Assembly (NCBI RefSeq): GCF_013373865.1
Contig: NC_050467.1
Span: 27,240,996-27,304,995, forward strand
Reading direction: 5' to 3'
DNA length: 64,000 nt
Source: Monomorium pharaonis
Lineage: Eukaryota > Arthropoda > Insecta > Hymenoptera > Formicidae
In this document: piece by piece, positions 10,095 through 24,000 of the stretch
How the letters are laid out: every line of letters starts with the position of its first letter
How positions within the stretch are numbered: position 1 is the stretch's first letter
Translations under genes and position numbers: made by a program
The notes under the pieces: model-generated
What the model was told of the DNA's origin: nothing
The model's database searches: none
The model's input: only the letters and a program-made list of their open reading frames with translations

Positions 10095-10970
10095 ATGAGT
10101 TCCGACAAAAGTAGGGAAACGGAAGTAGAACGTGACTACACTAAGCCCTTGGTGCAACGTACGCCGAGTAGGCAAACGAGCGAAGAAAGGCAAACACGAT
10201 CGAAAACGAAAGCGTCGGAAGTAGCGAAGCAAAGTGCGACGGAGAGCGACGCGGATAGAATGAAAAGATTAATCGAAGAGAATCAAATCCTTAAAAAACG
10301 ATTAAATCAGCGAGAAGAATTACGCGAAAAAGAAACGAGTAGCGTGGATAAAGATGATATCGTATTGTGCTTGGATGAGATTCGTGCGAGGTTAGAGAGT
10401 TTAGAGACGCGTGGAACACGATGCGCGGACGAACCCGATGGCGCGAGCGAATCAATAGCCGTGCCGAAAACGTCGGAAAACAACGAAGCATCGGCGCGTA
10501 AAATAACGATCGACCGAGACGAGAATTCCTTAGTGCGTGCGAGATTACCGAAAGGGGGGTGGCTTAAAAATCCGTTCGAAGATTTGCGTTATTACGGAAA
10601 AGCGGATGCCCAAAGCCCTATGAAATTTTTAAAACGCTTCGAAAAAATCGCGTCATACGAGGAGATAAACGAGCAGGAACAGCTCTACTTCTTCGGGAAA
10701 TGTATGCGAGCGAGTGCGTTAAATTGGTTTGATGTACGCGAACCGGAAAATATAGACGAGGCTAAGAAGCTTTTCGTTGAATGTTTTTGGAACGATGAAC
10801 AACAAGCTAGATTTAGAGAACACGTCTATACGGGAAGCTACACGCCCAATGAAAAATCGTCAATGGCGGAATACGCGTTAGATTTGGCGAAAAGAGCGAA
10901 ATGCTTAAACCCACCAATGTCCGAAGCGGAAATAATAAGAAACGTAAAAAACATTTCGGAAGGGAAATAG
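10095..10970 (+). pseudogene. Gag part of element C gag-pol, up to frameshift
   Basis: The reading frame starts at ATG 10095 (MSSDKSRETE), as in D. It covers a charged N-terminal region and a capsid-like Gag domain (GGWLKNPF near nt 10555, then LNWFDVREP). A one-base deletion near 10950, relative to D and E, throws the frame into a stop at 10970. The other frame continues the protein. No CCHC zinc knuckle is seen. Whether the deletion is biological or an assembly error cannot be told here. Confidence 0.85.
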
Positions 10971-12982
10971 CGCGAGAAATAAGACCGACAACGGTTAAGG
11001 ATATCGAAGAGTTCACGAGGCTATTAGATGAACTCGAATACGAGAACAAGCGCAATAAGAAAGCAAAGACACGCGAAGAAACCCCAAAGACCCAGACGAC
11101 CAATAAGAACGCGAAGTCGCAGAATCGACAAAGTTACGCGAGATCGGAAGGGGATGAGTATCGCGACAACGACAACAAAGGAAACGCGACGCGAAAGTCA
11201 ACGCCGTTCGTAAACAAACGCCGCTATGAAGCGAGCGACGAGCGTGTAAACAGACGACGCGCGACGGATTCTCAGTCGTGGCGAGAAAAAAAACAAGGGG
11301 CGAACAAAAACGCGTATACAAAACAAAAGCCGCGTAGCAACGAAACAAAAGCAACACGCGAAGTAGATATTTCTCAATCGGAGAGTGAGAACGAAGCGGA
11401 AGGGAAAGAGATGGTTTTATACGATCGGAAGGTCGCCAAGAGGGCGCTTAAAAACCTGAAGTCGCGAGAAACCGGAAATACGAGTACCGAAAGAAAACCG
11501 TTGCGAAATTTTGATACGAAACCAAAACGCAAGGTAGCCGCGATAAGTTCAAACGATCTCAACGAAGCAAAAGACGAAAGTCTTAGCGAAAATAATGAAA
11601 ATAGCGACGCGGAAGAAAAGAACGTAGCGATAATTCGTACGAGGGAACTAATAAGCGATGTCGAACAAGTGTCGAAGCAAGACCAACGCGCGGATACAAA
11701 AAAGCCTAAACCTTATGTGCAGGTGAAAATAGGAAACGTTGCGACAAAAGCATTGGTCGACACGGGGGCACAGATATCAGCTATGACAAAAGACCTCTAC
11801 GATAAGCTAATTTCGGAAGCGATCGAGATGCGCGTAATACCAATAAAACAATTCGTTTTAAGAGGGGCATTTAGCGATAAGGGACAACCAATCGCGAATC
11901 GCATACAAGTCGAATTCGAAATCGGAAGCGAAAGATATTTGCACGAATTCTACGTGGTTAAGAATCTGTCATACGAGATGATTCTCGGGATCGATTTTCT
12001 TACTGAACAAACCGCGACACTCAAGTGCAGTCAATGCGAGTTTATAGTCGAATTTGATAACGCAGCATCGAAATTAAACAACGACGGTCGTAGTAAAATT
12101 AACGCGATAAGCGCGGAAGAGGCGACGTCTATGTTAAACAATATTATTAAAAAGTTCAAAACGCTATTTCAGAACGAAATAGGGCGCGTGAATCATTATA
12201 AGCATACGATCGAAATGAAGACGGACAAAGCGTACAAGGCGAAAACGTATCCCATACCGGACGCACATAGAGATGCGGTACGCGAGCATATTTTAGATTT
12301 AGAAAAACAGGGAATAGTTAAACGCGAAGCAACGCAGTACGTGAATCCATTGGTCGTAGTTGTTAAGAAGTCGGGCGAAATAAGACTATGTCTTGACGCG
12401 CGCGAACTGAATAAAAGAATGGCGAATGACCACGATCAGCCGCCAACGATTGACGAAGTTTTTCGTAGAATAGGAAGCCGGAAGTACTTTACCACATTGG
12501 ACGTGGCTAAAGCTTTTTGGCAGATACCGCTAAGCGAAGATAGTACCAGATATACAGGTTTTCTTTTCGATAACCAAACATACGTGTTCAATAGACTACC
12601 ATTTGGTCTCAAAACAGCGGGAGCATCTTTCACAAGAGCGATACGAAAAGCGTTGGGAGATAAATGCGACCCGTTCACAATAGTATATTTAGATGATATT
12701 TTGATAGCATCGAATTCGCTAGAGGAACATTTGTTTCACGTAAACTATGTTCTTAAAAAATTAGAAAAGGCGGGATTCAGACTAAACGAACAAAAATGTG
12801 AATTCATGAAATCCGAAATAAGATTCTTGGGTCACACGTTTGACGAAATTACCGCAGAAATGAACGAGGATACGAAAATGGCGATTAAGAATGTAACGAA
12901 CCCCGCCCACCGGCGACCAGCGACCGCGTACGGCCCGACCGAACATCCGTCGGGCCACGATACGGGCATTGGCCCGTCATAA
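10901..12982 (+). pseudogene. Element C gag C-terminus, protease and RT, cut by nested solo LTR
   Basis: This is the same polyprotein as 10095-10970 after the one-base deletion; homologous reading begins near 10950. It holds the rest of Gag (REIRPTTV...), a lysine/arginine-rich linker, the protease with DTGAQISA near nt 11758, and RT through YLDDILIAS near nt 12690. Homology ends at 12891 where the foreign LTR starts. The last 30 codons to 12982 are read from that LTR. No other stop interrupts it. Confidence 0.88.
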
Positions 12983-13771
12983 AAATAGCACATCGCGTCG
13001 AGGCGAAAAGTACCTCCGCAAGTCGCGCGATTCCCCATCGATCTCCCGACTATCGGAGATCGAGTACGAATGAGACCGAAGACTCCCGAGAACTGCCGAC
13101 CCTCCACCCGGACGGGTATAAAAGGCCGTCCGCGGTGGAGGCAAGACACTTCTTCTCCTGAAACGATCTCCGTGAGACACGACAGGACAAGAAGCCTCCT
13201 AAAACCTTGCGATCAGAAAATAGAGTGGAGAGTTCTCCGTTTTAGCCGAGTGTTCTCCGGCTCTGATCGAAATCTTTTTCGTCTCCTAGGGCCAGTGCAC
13301 TGAGGGTGGAGCGTTCTCCGTCTTTGCCGAGATCTCTCGGCCACTGGCCCGTTCCGCTCCTAGCCGCAATGATCTAGGCAAACAAGGGGGTCAAGAGTTC
13401 TTGGTCTCCTCCGAGCGCTCTCGGATCTAGATCCAAGCGATCCATCCATCCCCGCCCCATGAAAACACACGATCCGCGATCACGTACCGTACCGCGCTAA
13501 GATCTTCGCGCCCACCGATTCCAAAAACCCCACCACCGGGCGCCCGCCGCCGTCTCTCCGCGAACTCCGTGCCCACTGTCAAACACCGCGCACGACTCGT
13601 ACGAGTGCACCTGACCGGCGCGTGCTCGTACACACGAGACGCCTTGTAAATATTGTACATACTGAAATATATCTATCTATTATATATATAAATTCACGTT
13701 GTCTCTTATCTCGGACCTTTGTCTTTCCATTTTCCCGGCGAGCTAATCCGCGCGAAAGGCAGGTCGTTACA
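12892..13771 (+). mobile_element. Nested solo LTR of an unrelated LTR retrotransposon
   Basis: An 880-bp insert beginning TGTAACGAACC and ending GGTCGTTACA (inverted termini), flanked by AGAA at 12888-12891 and 13772-13775. It has TATAAAA at 13117-13123 and several GTTCTCCG-type motifs downstream. Its length plus the 4-bp duplication (884 bp) exactly accounts for the frame change between the two halves of the C pol gene. It resembles none of the telomeric LTRs and its target is not telomere-like. Confidence 0.88.
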
Positions 13772-13773
13772 AG

Positions 13774-16700
13774 AATTTCGCGAAACCGAAGAATAAGAAG
13801 GGAGTTCAAGCCTTCTTAGGCCTAGTAAACTGGGATAGAAGATTCATTAAAGGTCTTTCAGAGATGACCAAACCGCTCGAAAACCTATTAAAAAAGAATG
13901 TAAAGTTCATATGGGGACACGAAGAGCAAAAAGCATTCAATAATATTAAATTAGCTTTCGACGAAGCAGAGAAACTGTTTGTTATAAAAGCGGATAGAAA
14001 ATTTGGATTATACGTAGACGCATCGAAATATGGATTAGGCGCGAGATTATATCAGTATAAGGATTCCGAACCGGATATCAAATACACAGTAGCATACGCG
14101 AGCAGGTCTCTAAAGGGGGCAGAGTTGAATTACACAGTTACCGAGATAGAATGTCTAGCGCTCGTATGGGCACTTAAAAAATGGCATACCTCGTTGCTGG
14201 GAAGAAAAGTCCGCGTGCATACTGATCACCGTGCGCTAAAGTTTCTAAAAGCAAGTTCCGCAGACAGCAGTAGAATTGCGAGATGGATTTCATTCTTAAA
14301 CGAATTCGATTTAGAAATCTGTCATATACCCGGTAAAGAGAACGTTATAGCGGATACATTGTCGCGAAACAATATTTATAACGGATACGTACGTAAAGTT
14401 GAAAATACTAAAACAATAGCAGCGATTCATTATCCGAATGACGAAGCGGAAACGCGAGATTGGGTTACATTCATACGAGACGCTCAAAACAAAAACGATG
14501 ATCTATTGTTGAAATTAGACGAAAAACCGGAGCGATATTCGATTAGAGACGATCTCATTAGAGTTAAGATCGGAAACAGCGATAGGATAGTAGTACCGGA
14601 TAATATTAGATGGCAACTCGTTAAGAAGATACACGACTATATTTTGCACTTTGGTACAGACAAAACTGTTCAATTCGCGAAACAATACTTTCAAATAAAC
14701 AATATAGAAAAGCTAACCAGAGATGTTGTAGCATCTTGCGAAATTTGTCAAGCGACGAAATATTATACGCGCGCGACGCGCGGCACCGAGTATTACGATC
14801 TGCCAGAGAAACCAGGTCAGGTCGTATCGTTGGATATTTTTGGACCGTTACCACAAACGTCTAAGGGGAACAAATACATACTAGTTCTTATGGACCAGTT
14901 CTCAAAACTGACCAAATTTTATTGCATGAAGAATCAAAAGTTAGATACGATCCTTGATAAAATTCAAATAGAGTTCTTTGACGAGGTCGGGATTCCTCAT
15001 ACCATTTTGACAGATAATGGGGGGCAATTTATAACCGATCGTTGGAAAAGATTCGCGGAAGAAATAGGGATACAGATCCGAAAGACATCTCCGTATAACC
15101 CACAATCGAATCCAGTAGAGAGAGTAATGCGCGAGATAGGACGAATTATTCGCGTATACGCCTACGAGAAGCAAATAAAATGGGACAAGATTGTGAGAAG
15201 AGCAGAGGATACGATCAACAGCACCGTACACACGAGTACAGGGTTCAAGCCTAGCGAACTGCACGAGGGTCATCAAGATCTGCTGATCATAGACGAACGT
15301 CTAAAACCGCGGGAGACAGAGGAGAACGATATAGATGATACCGTGGAGGCGAGAATTCAACAAAAAATCGTCCAAGCAGCAGAGATCCTTAAACGAAGGG
15401 CAGCCCAGAGGAAAGTGCAAACGGATAAGAGCGAAGTGGCCAAGCCATACGAGGAAGGTGACAGAGTGTGGATACGACTACACCGGAGGAGTGACGCTTC
15501 AAGGAGACTCACGAGAAAAATCCATCTAGTGTACGAGGGACCATACGTAATAGGCAGAATTATCAGGCCAAACGCATATTTGATAGTCGACGAGGAGAAT
15601 CGAGCGATAGGAGTATTCAACTCTAGACAACTCAAACCACACCGAGAAGCCAAGATGAAAGATCCAGTAGTCATAACGGCAATCAAAAGAGAAGAAAAGA
15701 AACGCGAAAGCGAGATTAACTCACGAAAGACAAAAAAGCGAGTTGAAATAGCAACGATTAACATGATGGAAATCGATTACGTTAATAAGTCGACCCAAGA
15801 TCCTGTAAACAAGAAATCATACGCAGAATCCGATCAGGAAGACGAAGTTATCCCAGGGACGCAACGAAGCGTAAGACGCAAGCGAGGACGATTCATCAGC
15901 GAAAAGGGAATGAGACACATTTCCCGAATCAAAAGATTACTATCTGGTGACATCAAAGCGCATCACGTCATGGGTAAAGTCGAAAATTCAAGACTAAATA
16001 TAATAATGGACACGAGAGGCGAATTTAACGTAATAACGAAAAAAGCAGTCGATATAATCGAGAAAAATGCAAATAAATTAAAGAGAAACGCTAATTCGAG
16101 CGAGATACCAGCGTACCTTAAACGCGAGAAATACACGAGAATCGAAGCAGTTGAAATAAGAGTGCAAGTCTTTGGAAGAACTATAAACATCGAGGCAATG
16201 GAATTAGAGGGCGAAGAACCATGCCTGATACTAGCGAGAAATGCCAGAAGGCAGTTAGCCAATCAAATTCGTCAAGCTAATAAAAAGACGTCACGAGAAG
16301 AGGAAGATAACGAAAAGCAAGAAGACGAATCAAACAATTTTAGAGGATCTATACAGATTCAAGAAACACTACCCGACGTAGATCGTTGGAGTTCAATTAA
16401 ATCCAAAACTGTTATGCAGCAATGGGACGAAGAAATTAATTTGATGCGAGACAAACTAGAAAAATGGGACGAAGTAACGAAGATTAAACCATCCCAGACA
16501 ACAGCCAATGAAAACAGAATGACGAAAATAAATATAAAGCCGATACACATTCTGAAATATCAGCAAAAAGAATCGGAAAGAGAGGACCGGACGGATAATG
16601 AAATTCGTATAGAAGAACCGGAAATCGATTCAGAAGAATTCACCGACGGCAGCCAATTAACCACGACGCGAGTTGTAAGACCAAAGATAACAGTGATACC

Positions 16701-18756
16701 TGAAAAACGCGTAATCCACCAGGAACAGCCATTAACATCACCCTGTAACGAGAAAAGCGGTGTATCACCAGCCGAGAGCCGAGCGACAGCGAAAAAGTGG
16801 CGAAAGGACACGTCAGAAAGCGAATCAAAAAGCCAAGTATTGGAAATCGAGGTTATAAACGAAAATTTTATCGCTAAACCAATCGAGCCAATCAGAGCAC
16901 AGAAACGACCCAAAAAGCATAGGGAAGTTACACCCGAAAGGATAAGTAAAGAAGAAAACATTGACGCAAACCGGAAAGCAACATGCGAATCCAAAGAAAA
17001 TTATGCATCTAAAGGACGTATGAATCAACCAGAATCGATAATTCAAACATCTGATTCGTCCAGAGATACCATCGATATCGTAGAGCTAAGCGATAACGAC
17101 TTTAACGAAAGTGATGAATTAAGAGAGCATGTGAACGAAACATACGTTATTCCATCAGCCAATAGCCGCATCGATGCGAATAACCTATTAGCCAACAGCA
17201 GCGACGAATTGCTAGTGCTTAGTAATGACAGTGCAGGCTATGAAATATGTAAAATCAACCCGAATCACAAGATTAACGAGTGGTTCGTGACCACAGAAGT
17301 GCAGAAAAAGAAGAACAGCATAAGGATTCATGAGAACGACAAGTTCAACGTGATTGGCTACCACGAGAACAGCGCAGCCAATGAGCGAAGCGGTGATGAC
17401 CAATCAGATGCAGCGACGAGATCCGAGCACGTGGCTATAAAGCAGCGACGCCATATGCAATTTCAGTCAGAATCGAGTCAACTTGCAGCGAATGCACGCC
17501 ATAACCTAAGTGAATCCCAGTGCGAAGATCTAGTGAGCTCGTTCGAACGTAAAGTCAGACGAAGTGATACAGCAAGCGACGATAAATCTCGCAAAAGAAA
17601 ACACGAAATGGAGCTCGAATCCGAAGAACGCGAGGCATTGAAACGTGCGAAAGCAAGTTTATTGTACGAGAAATTAGCCGAGAGGAAGCGAAGACGTATT
17701 GCGTACTGGAGAAGCATTACAGCAGAGAACAAAGCAATCAAAGATAACCTCGAACCGGAACACGTCGAAGAGTTGCTCAAACAAGACGAAAGGGAAGCGA
17801 CAAATTTTTTCGAGGAGTTTCGCCAGAAACGCGATGACGCAACAAACGCCCATATGATTGTGGACTTGACACAAATCGCAATCGGGGGCAAACACGTGGC
17901 TAACGTGAAAACAATGGTGAATATCGAAGCGATCGACGACTTCGACAAAACGCAAATTCCACCAACAAGAATTACGATTGACATCGTGAAAGGACAGATT
18001 CACATAACGTCGAGAGAATGCGGTGTACTACCTACACAACCAAGTGCAGAAACGTGCACTATGGGGGCACGTAAGCAATACGAGGATGTATCACCAGAAA
18101 AGGCGAATACACACGAGGCTAACGACGAGGAAGACGATAATCCCGACGATGTCCAATCACTACAAAATACAGAGAGGGCCGACTCACCGAAACCTAAGCC
18201 CAATACACAGTGTCGTAAAAATTCTTACAAAGATGAGTCTGATAAAGAAAATAAGAATAAAGGCTCATTCATTAGCAACGTATCGGAAGAGTGCAAAACG
18301 AATAAGAGAAAAATCAAAATAATTAGGGTATCTAACCCTAAAATAGTGTCGGTTACCAAAAGAAAGAAATCGACAGTTTTCCAAACGAAGACAAGCCCAG
18401 TGCTAAAAACCAAAATGGACAATAAAAAGAATATCAAGAAGATATCCAGTGATGAGTCAAATGAGGAGAAGACGCCACCAACAACTCCTAGGAAAGCGCT
18501 CAATCTGGCCGAAACGACCAGTTTAAGCCCTTTGGCGCGGGTGGTGAAACCGCCTAGAGGGGACGTCCTAGACGAACCGACGCCAACAACATCCGCAGGC
18601 GCAGCGCAGATAACGAGTGCAGTTCCAGAGTTCCCAGTGACACCGGGGAAGGAGTGGAGCGGCCTCAGAGCGACGAGCGTAAGACTCCAGCGTATGCAGG
18701 GAGAGAAGCCCTACGCGGAGAAGCCACTTGAGTGGGAATCTTTAGAACAAAGCTAA
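13774..18756 (+). pseudogene. Element C pol 3' half (end of RT, RNase H, integrase, C-terminal extension)
   Basis: Continues the polyprotein after the nested LTR. RNase H (YVDASK near nt 14010, TDHRAL near nt 14220); integrase HHCC (HFGTDK near nt 14648, CEICQ near nt 14738); core LDIFGP, LTDNGGQF and SNPVER (nt 14830-15120); GPY near nt 15538; second protease-like DTRGEFNVIT near nt 16006. A charged region follows, with the SAGYEI...EWFV motif near nt 17235-17290 and a basic helical block near nt 17650-17720. The stop at 18756 is 212 bases inside the 3' LTR. The frame is open throughout. It has no start of its own and is functional only as part of the broken gene. Confidence 0.9.
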
Positions 18757-20535
18757 GGAACAATAATTCCTTTTTTCTTTTTCGTTTATATTTTTGTTAG
18801 CATTTTATTTTTATAATTTTTAATTGGAAATATTTTTTTTATATATTTTGAGTTATTTCTACTTCATATATATTCTTATAAACTTAGTTTAGTAGCGAAT
18901 AGCGAATAGCGTGATAATAAAAATTTTAGGTTAAGCTTAAAGCAGTTTTTCATAATATCGCGACATAGGAACGTAATCGCGATAACCTTTCTTTTAATGG
19001 CATGAGACTTAAGAAAAGTCATTATTTGTTTTATAAGGCTTAATACATAGCCCGGAAAAAGCGCGTGATAAACGTCAATAAGCGCGACTTCAAAAATAAT
19101 ATAAGTTCGTGGTTTTTCGTGCAAAGCGAAAGGCTCGTCACTTTTTCTTTTATTACATTTGTTTAGCAGAATGCACGAACTGCAGGAACAGTCAATGCAA
19201 TTTTATTTTTCATCGTTTATTTTTATAAGATGTTATTAGATTATTATGTTTGTTTTTTCTTATTTTTTGCATGTATTCTATAGTATTACTAGTGTAAGCG
19301 TAGCATATAAGTTAGTTTTAAGTAATAAAACAGTTCTCGCGTAAAAATAAGAAAAGTGCAGACGGTGGCACCACAAAGTGCACCTGTATCTGACAGCAGC
19401 TGTGGCCAGCGCCACAGCCAGAGATCGAATCATCCCATTGGTCCGTGAGAGAGGAGTGGGGAGCTTGAGCAGCGACACTGCCACTCGAGCCGGGATTGGC
19501 TCAGACGACCTGGAGAGGACGCATCACCATCCACCGCACACTGCAGCGCGCCATTGGCCGAGATGTTCCGGCGAGGCATATCCGAGCGCTGATTGGTCCA
19601 GCGTTACTGGTGGGGTGCGCCAGTATAAATTGGGACGCAGCGGCGTCCCGACAGCTTGTTGAAGCCCGAATTCGTAACGGGTAACACCTCCGCGTAAGTT
19701 TAACTCGCGAATAGGATAGATTAGCTTTGTGCAATCGAGCAAGTTCCGCGGAAGCGAAACCGCGTCAACAATTGAGTGATAATCGTTCGCTGAACGCGAG
19801 TAGGCAACGGAAAGATAGCATACGAGAACCTTTGCGCCGAGCGAATAAAACGTGCTTAAACGAAACGTTTGTGAAGAAGCGACGCGTTCGGGCAAGTGTT
19901 CAATAGCGCGACAGCGCATAAGTCATTTACGAAACGAGTGTGATAAGGCGACGCGTACGGGAGTGCTGTTAATAAGTTAAGTGTTACAAGTTGAATAAAT
20001 TATTTATTTATTGTGAATATAAAACGAAAGAGTGAATACTTACTTGTTACTTACCTGCATGAGATCCAACGACGAATCCGAGGGTTCCTGAAAATAAAAG
20101 TCCTGATTATGAAATATCTGGGGTATCCTGTTCATGCGTGGAATAAATACATACGTACCTGAGCATATCCTTGGAGGGACGAGGAGATCCGGAGAGTCAG
20201 CGGCGATCCGACGGCAAAGAGCAGCTTTTCCTGAAATTGAGAAAAATCATTATTATTAATATAAATGCGTCAGTCACACGTTTAGGAAGGCGGAGAACGT
20301 AAAGAAAGTAACAATTAGTGAAAGTTTTGTGCCGAGCAAACTCGATAGCGCAAATAGTAACTGTCCGACGGCAAACGAATAGCAGTGAGCGCAGCAGCCG
20401 ACGGACCGACATTCCTTGCTTCTGGGTGGTGAAAGGAGCTGGCGACCGATACGACGTGGACGAGAGTCTTCGAAAGGTTTGTTTCTTGAATTTCCGAAGC
20501 GAATTCGTTACCCAACGTGGTGATGATCGGTTACA
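18545..20535 (+). repeat. 3' LTR of element C
   Basis: A 1991-bp copy of 7836-9832, preceded by GGCGCGGGTGG in the polypurine-tract position. It ends CGGTTACA and is followed by ACCTAACC. A 6-bp indel near 19125 and about ten substitutions separate it from the 5' LTR. The first 212 bases are coding. Confidence 0.95.
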
Positions 20536-20543
20536 ACCTAACC
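20536..20543 (+). repeat. Telomere-type repeat between element C and the non-LTR element
   Basis: ACCTAACC, then directly the T-run that is the poly(A) tail of the minus-strand non-LTR element. Confidence 0.85.
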
Positions 20544-20556
20544 TTTTTTTTTTTTT

Positions 20557-21054
20557 GCGAGGGTAGGGGGAAATGCGTTTATGCACGCCCGTCCGGAATC
20601 CGTCCGGGTGGGCAGTGTGGGACTCCCGGCGGCCCATCGCCCGCGAAGTCGTAACCGGGTCACCCACCGAGGTGTGCGACGCGGCCACGACGAAGGGGCG
20701 GATGCCGCCGGACTACCCACTAAAACCCCCTCCCTGTACGCCCTCCGTCTGTCGCCCGGCGAGCGTGGGGAACCGGAACCGTCGGCTAGACATAACTACG
20801 GCCTCCCCGCCCGCCAAAATATAGGGCATTCGACTCCGAGGAGTCCTAACTCCGGCCTTTTAAGGCCGCGCGCCATCTCTGCCATGGAAGCAGGCGGTAC
20901 ACCGTCCTTCTCCTGCGCTGGTCTCGTAAGGGGAGAGCCGGTGTTGGGCTTTTTTGTGGCGGCGAGCTGGGGATGGGGGGTCGCTACACCCCAGGGGGAA
21001 AAGACCTATTAAGGCCACCCCCTCCTTGCATATAGAGGAGACCAGTTATCCGTT
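20557..21054 (-). other. 3' untranslated region of the TRAS-like element
   Basis: GC-rich 498 bases between the ORF2 stop (21055-21057) and the poly(A) run. No ORF with recognisable content on the coding strand. Confidence 0.6.
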
Positions 21055-24000
21055 CTATCGGCGTCTTGTGTTAGCGGCACGTTCTTCCTCTCTGCCGCGC
21101 TCCGTTTCCTCCTTTTTTCGGATGACATCCTCCGAGAAGTTTTGGAGGGCCGTCCATTTCTCATTGGACTCGAGAATTTTCCCAATTACCGTTGGCAGGG
21201 CTAGGTCCTCACCGATTTCCTGCGTGAGGACTCTTCGCTGGGGTTCCCAAGCAGGGCATTCCGCCAGTGTGTGGTCGGCGTCATCGGTCCGGGCGCTGCA
21301 AAACCAGCACTCGGGCGAACGTTCCCTGCCGATTTTTTGGATATTTTCCGAAAACGCCGTGACCCGTTAAAATCTGGGTCAGTCTGTAGGACAGTTGTCC
21401 GTGTGATCGGTCAATCCACCCCCAAAAATGGGGGCGAATGGCGTCTCTCGTCCTGCGTCCAAACGCATTAGGCTTGGCGATATAGACCTCCCATTGTCTT
21501 TTCATGATAAGGTCTTCTTCGTCCCTTATCTCACGTGCCTGAGACCTGGTCCAGGTTCCTTTGGTCCTTAGGTCCCTAACGCGGTCAAAGACCCTTCGTC
21601 TTTTATGAGCTTCCAGGGTAAGTGGGGGCATTCGCGCGAGGAGCGTTGCCGCATCATGGCTAACCGTCCCGTACGAAAAGGATACTCTTTGCGCCAGGGC
21701 ACGCGAGAGTGCCCGCACGCGCCGCATCTGCTTGCTATTCTCCACCGCGCATGCTACCCAAACAGGGCTGGCGTACAGGACACAAGACTCTACCGCGCGC
21801 GCGTAGAGTCTCCTTTTAAGTTCACTAGGGCCTCACTAGGGCCACGCAGGTTGGGCATCAGTCGTCGCAGAGCCATTGAGACTCTCCCAGCCCTATCTAC
21901 GACCGCCTCTATGTGACTCCGGAGGCCCCAGCACGTGTCAAGGTGCACCCCAAGGTATTTGATGCACGCGGACGTGCGGACACGGGTGGGGCCCACCGTT
22001 ATCTCCGGGTAGTCAGCAGCCCGGCGTGGGGCTCTGGTTCTATGACAGAAAACTGTCGACTCGGTCTTGTCCGGGGATACCTCGAGACCGAGGGCGGAGA
22101 TCTCCCGCATCACCACAGCAGCGGAGGCGCTGGCACCAGCGCAAGCCGTCTCCAGCTCGTCCGCCGAGCACAGGAGTAGGGTGTCGTCTGCGTATCCGAT
22201 TAATTGGGATTTCGAGTCCAGCTCGACATTCAAGACCCGATCGTATGTGATGTTCCACAAGAGGGGGCCCAGTACCGAACCCTGGGGCACCCCTCGGGTT
22301 ACACTTTTCACGACGCGGCAACCCTCACAGTCGGGATATTGAATTCGCCTCTCAAACAGGTACCAGTCCACCAACCTGCGTAGGTAGGGAGGAAAACCCT
22401 TGTCCATCAGGGCCTGTCTGATGCTTTGCCAGGGGATTGAGTTAAACGCATTTTTAACATCAAGCCCCACAGCAACAACGAAGCCCTTCCATTCAACGGT
22501 GTGTTCGCGGACAAATTCTCTGACGCAGGTCAGTGCGTCCACGGTAGAGAGGCCCGTTCGGAAACCAAATTGTCGAGCGGACAGTGCAGCCTCGGGATGT
22601 TCGTCCATCCATTGCGTCATTCGGGAATAAATGATTCGTTCGAAGATCTTTCCCACTTCATTAAGGAGGCAGATCGGTCTCGCTTTGATCGATTCGCCTG
22701 GCTCCCATGTAATCCCCGATCGCTTGGGGATCAGTACAAGGTCCGCGGACTTCCATGAGGTAGGAAAATACCCCCTGAGCAGGCATCTGTCGAGAAGGCC
22801 AGCCAGTCGCTCAATTGTTTTGGCGGGAGCCTGTCTCCATATCTTAGTCGTCACCCCATCGGGGCCAGGAGCTACGTGCCCTCCCTTGTTAGAGCCTTTA
22901 AGGGCTCGTGTTATCTCACTCCGGTTCACACGAATGTCGCCCTCGCCGAGCTCGAGCTCAGTGTTCCATATCAATCGCGGATCATGAACGGTTCCCGACG
23001 GGGGAAACAGATCGTTGATAAGGTCATCCAGCTCTCGTAGGGGGAGCTGTTCGGTCAGACAAGGAGATGCCCGTCTCAATTTCTTGAGCACAATCTTATA
23101 CGGCAGACCCCACAGATCCCCCTCGACCGATGCGAGGAGTTCTTGCCATGCCATAGCTTTGGCCCTCTTAATACATTTCCGCAAGGATTGCTTTTCCCTT
23201 TTAATCATGATTTGGGTTTCTGCAATCCTATAACTTTCAGCCGGGTTGGTGGTCCATCTTTTTCTGCTCCTACACAGCCTGCGTCTGAGCTTATTGCATG
23301 TCCTCCACTGGGACGCGACTTCCTCGGTCCACCAATACTTATTGGTCCGGTCGGATCGACACGGCCGGGCACGGGGGATCGACGCGTCGCAGGCCCCGGT
23401 AATGGCCCTTTCCATCAGGCCGGCTTCCGCATCGATTGGGGTGTTGTCCAGCTGGAGCGGCGTGTTCCACAGTAGGAATTCCCGGAAAAGATCCCAGTCG
23501 GCCCTCTCGGTTCTCCATCTCTTACGGGGCTTCCGGGTTTTGCAGGGTAGCTGGGCCCCGAGTCCGTCGCTCGAAGCAATCTCAAATGAGATTATGTGAT
23601 GGTCGGACAGGGACTCAACCTCCGGGCGCACCCTCCATGTAGTTAGTCGTTGGATGAGGTCCTCGGTTAGAAGGGTGACGTCAACCACCGAAGATCCTCG
23701 GGGGTTCACGCAGGTCGGTATACCCCCAGAGTTAGCGACCCAGATATTATGCGAAATTATCCACTTCTCGAGAGCGTCGCCTCGGGTGTTGGTGTTGCGG
23801 GGGTCCCATAAGTGGGACCTCGCATTTAGATCTCCCCCGATAACAACTTTTCCGCGACCAGCTCTAGCAATAATGCGGGACAATTCGCGGAGAGTTCCAA
23901 CAAAGGCTCCCCTACCGGCATTTGGGGACGCATAAACTGACACGATGTGAGTGTCATTGTACTTGACAGCGACCGTTGTGTTACCTCTGTAAAACAAAGT

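Larger units (their letters stand above)
7836..20535 (+). mobile_element. Complete family C LTR retrotransposon
   Basis: A 12.7-kb element with 5' LTR 7836-9832, interior 9833-18544 and 3' LTR 18545-20535. It is flanked by ACCT on both sides. LTR differences are about ten substitutions plus one 6-bp indel, so the insertion is young but older than E. The copy is defective: a one-base deletion in gag and an 880-bp foreign solo LTR in pol. The rest of the coding region is open. Confidence 0.95.
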
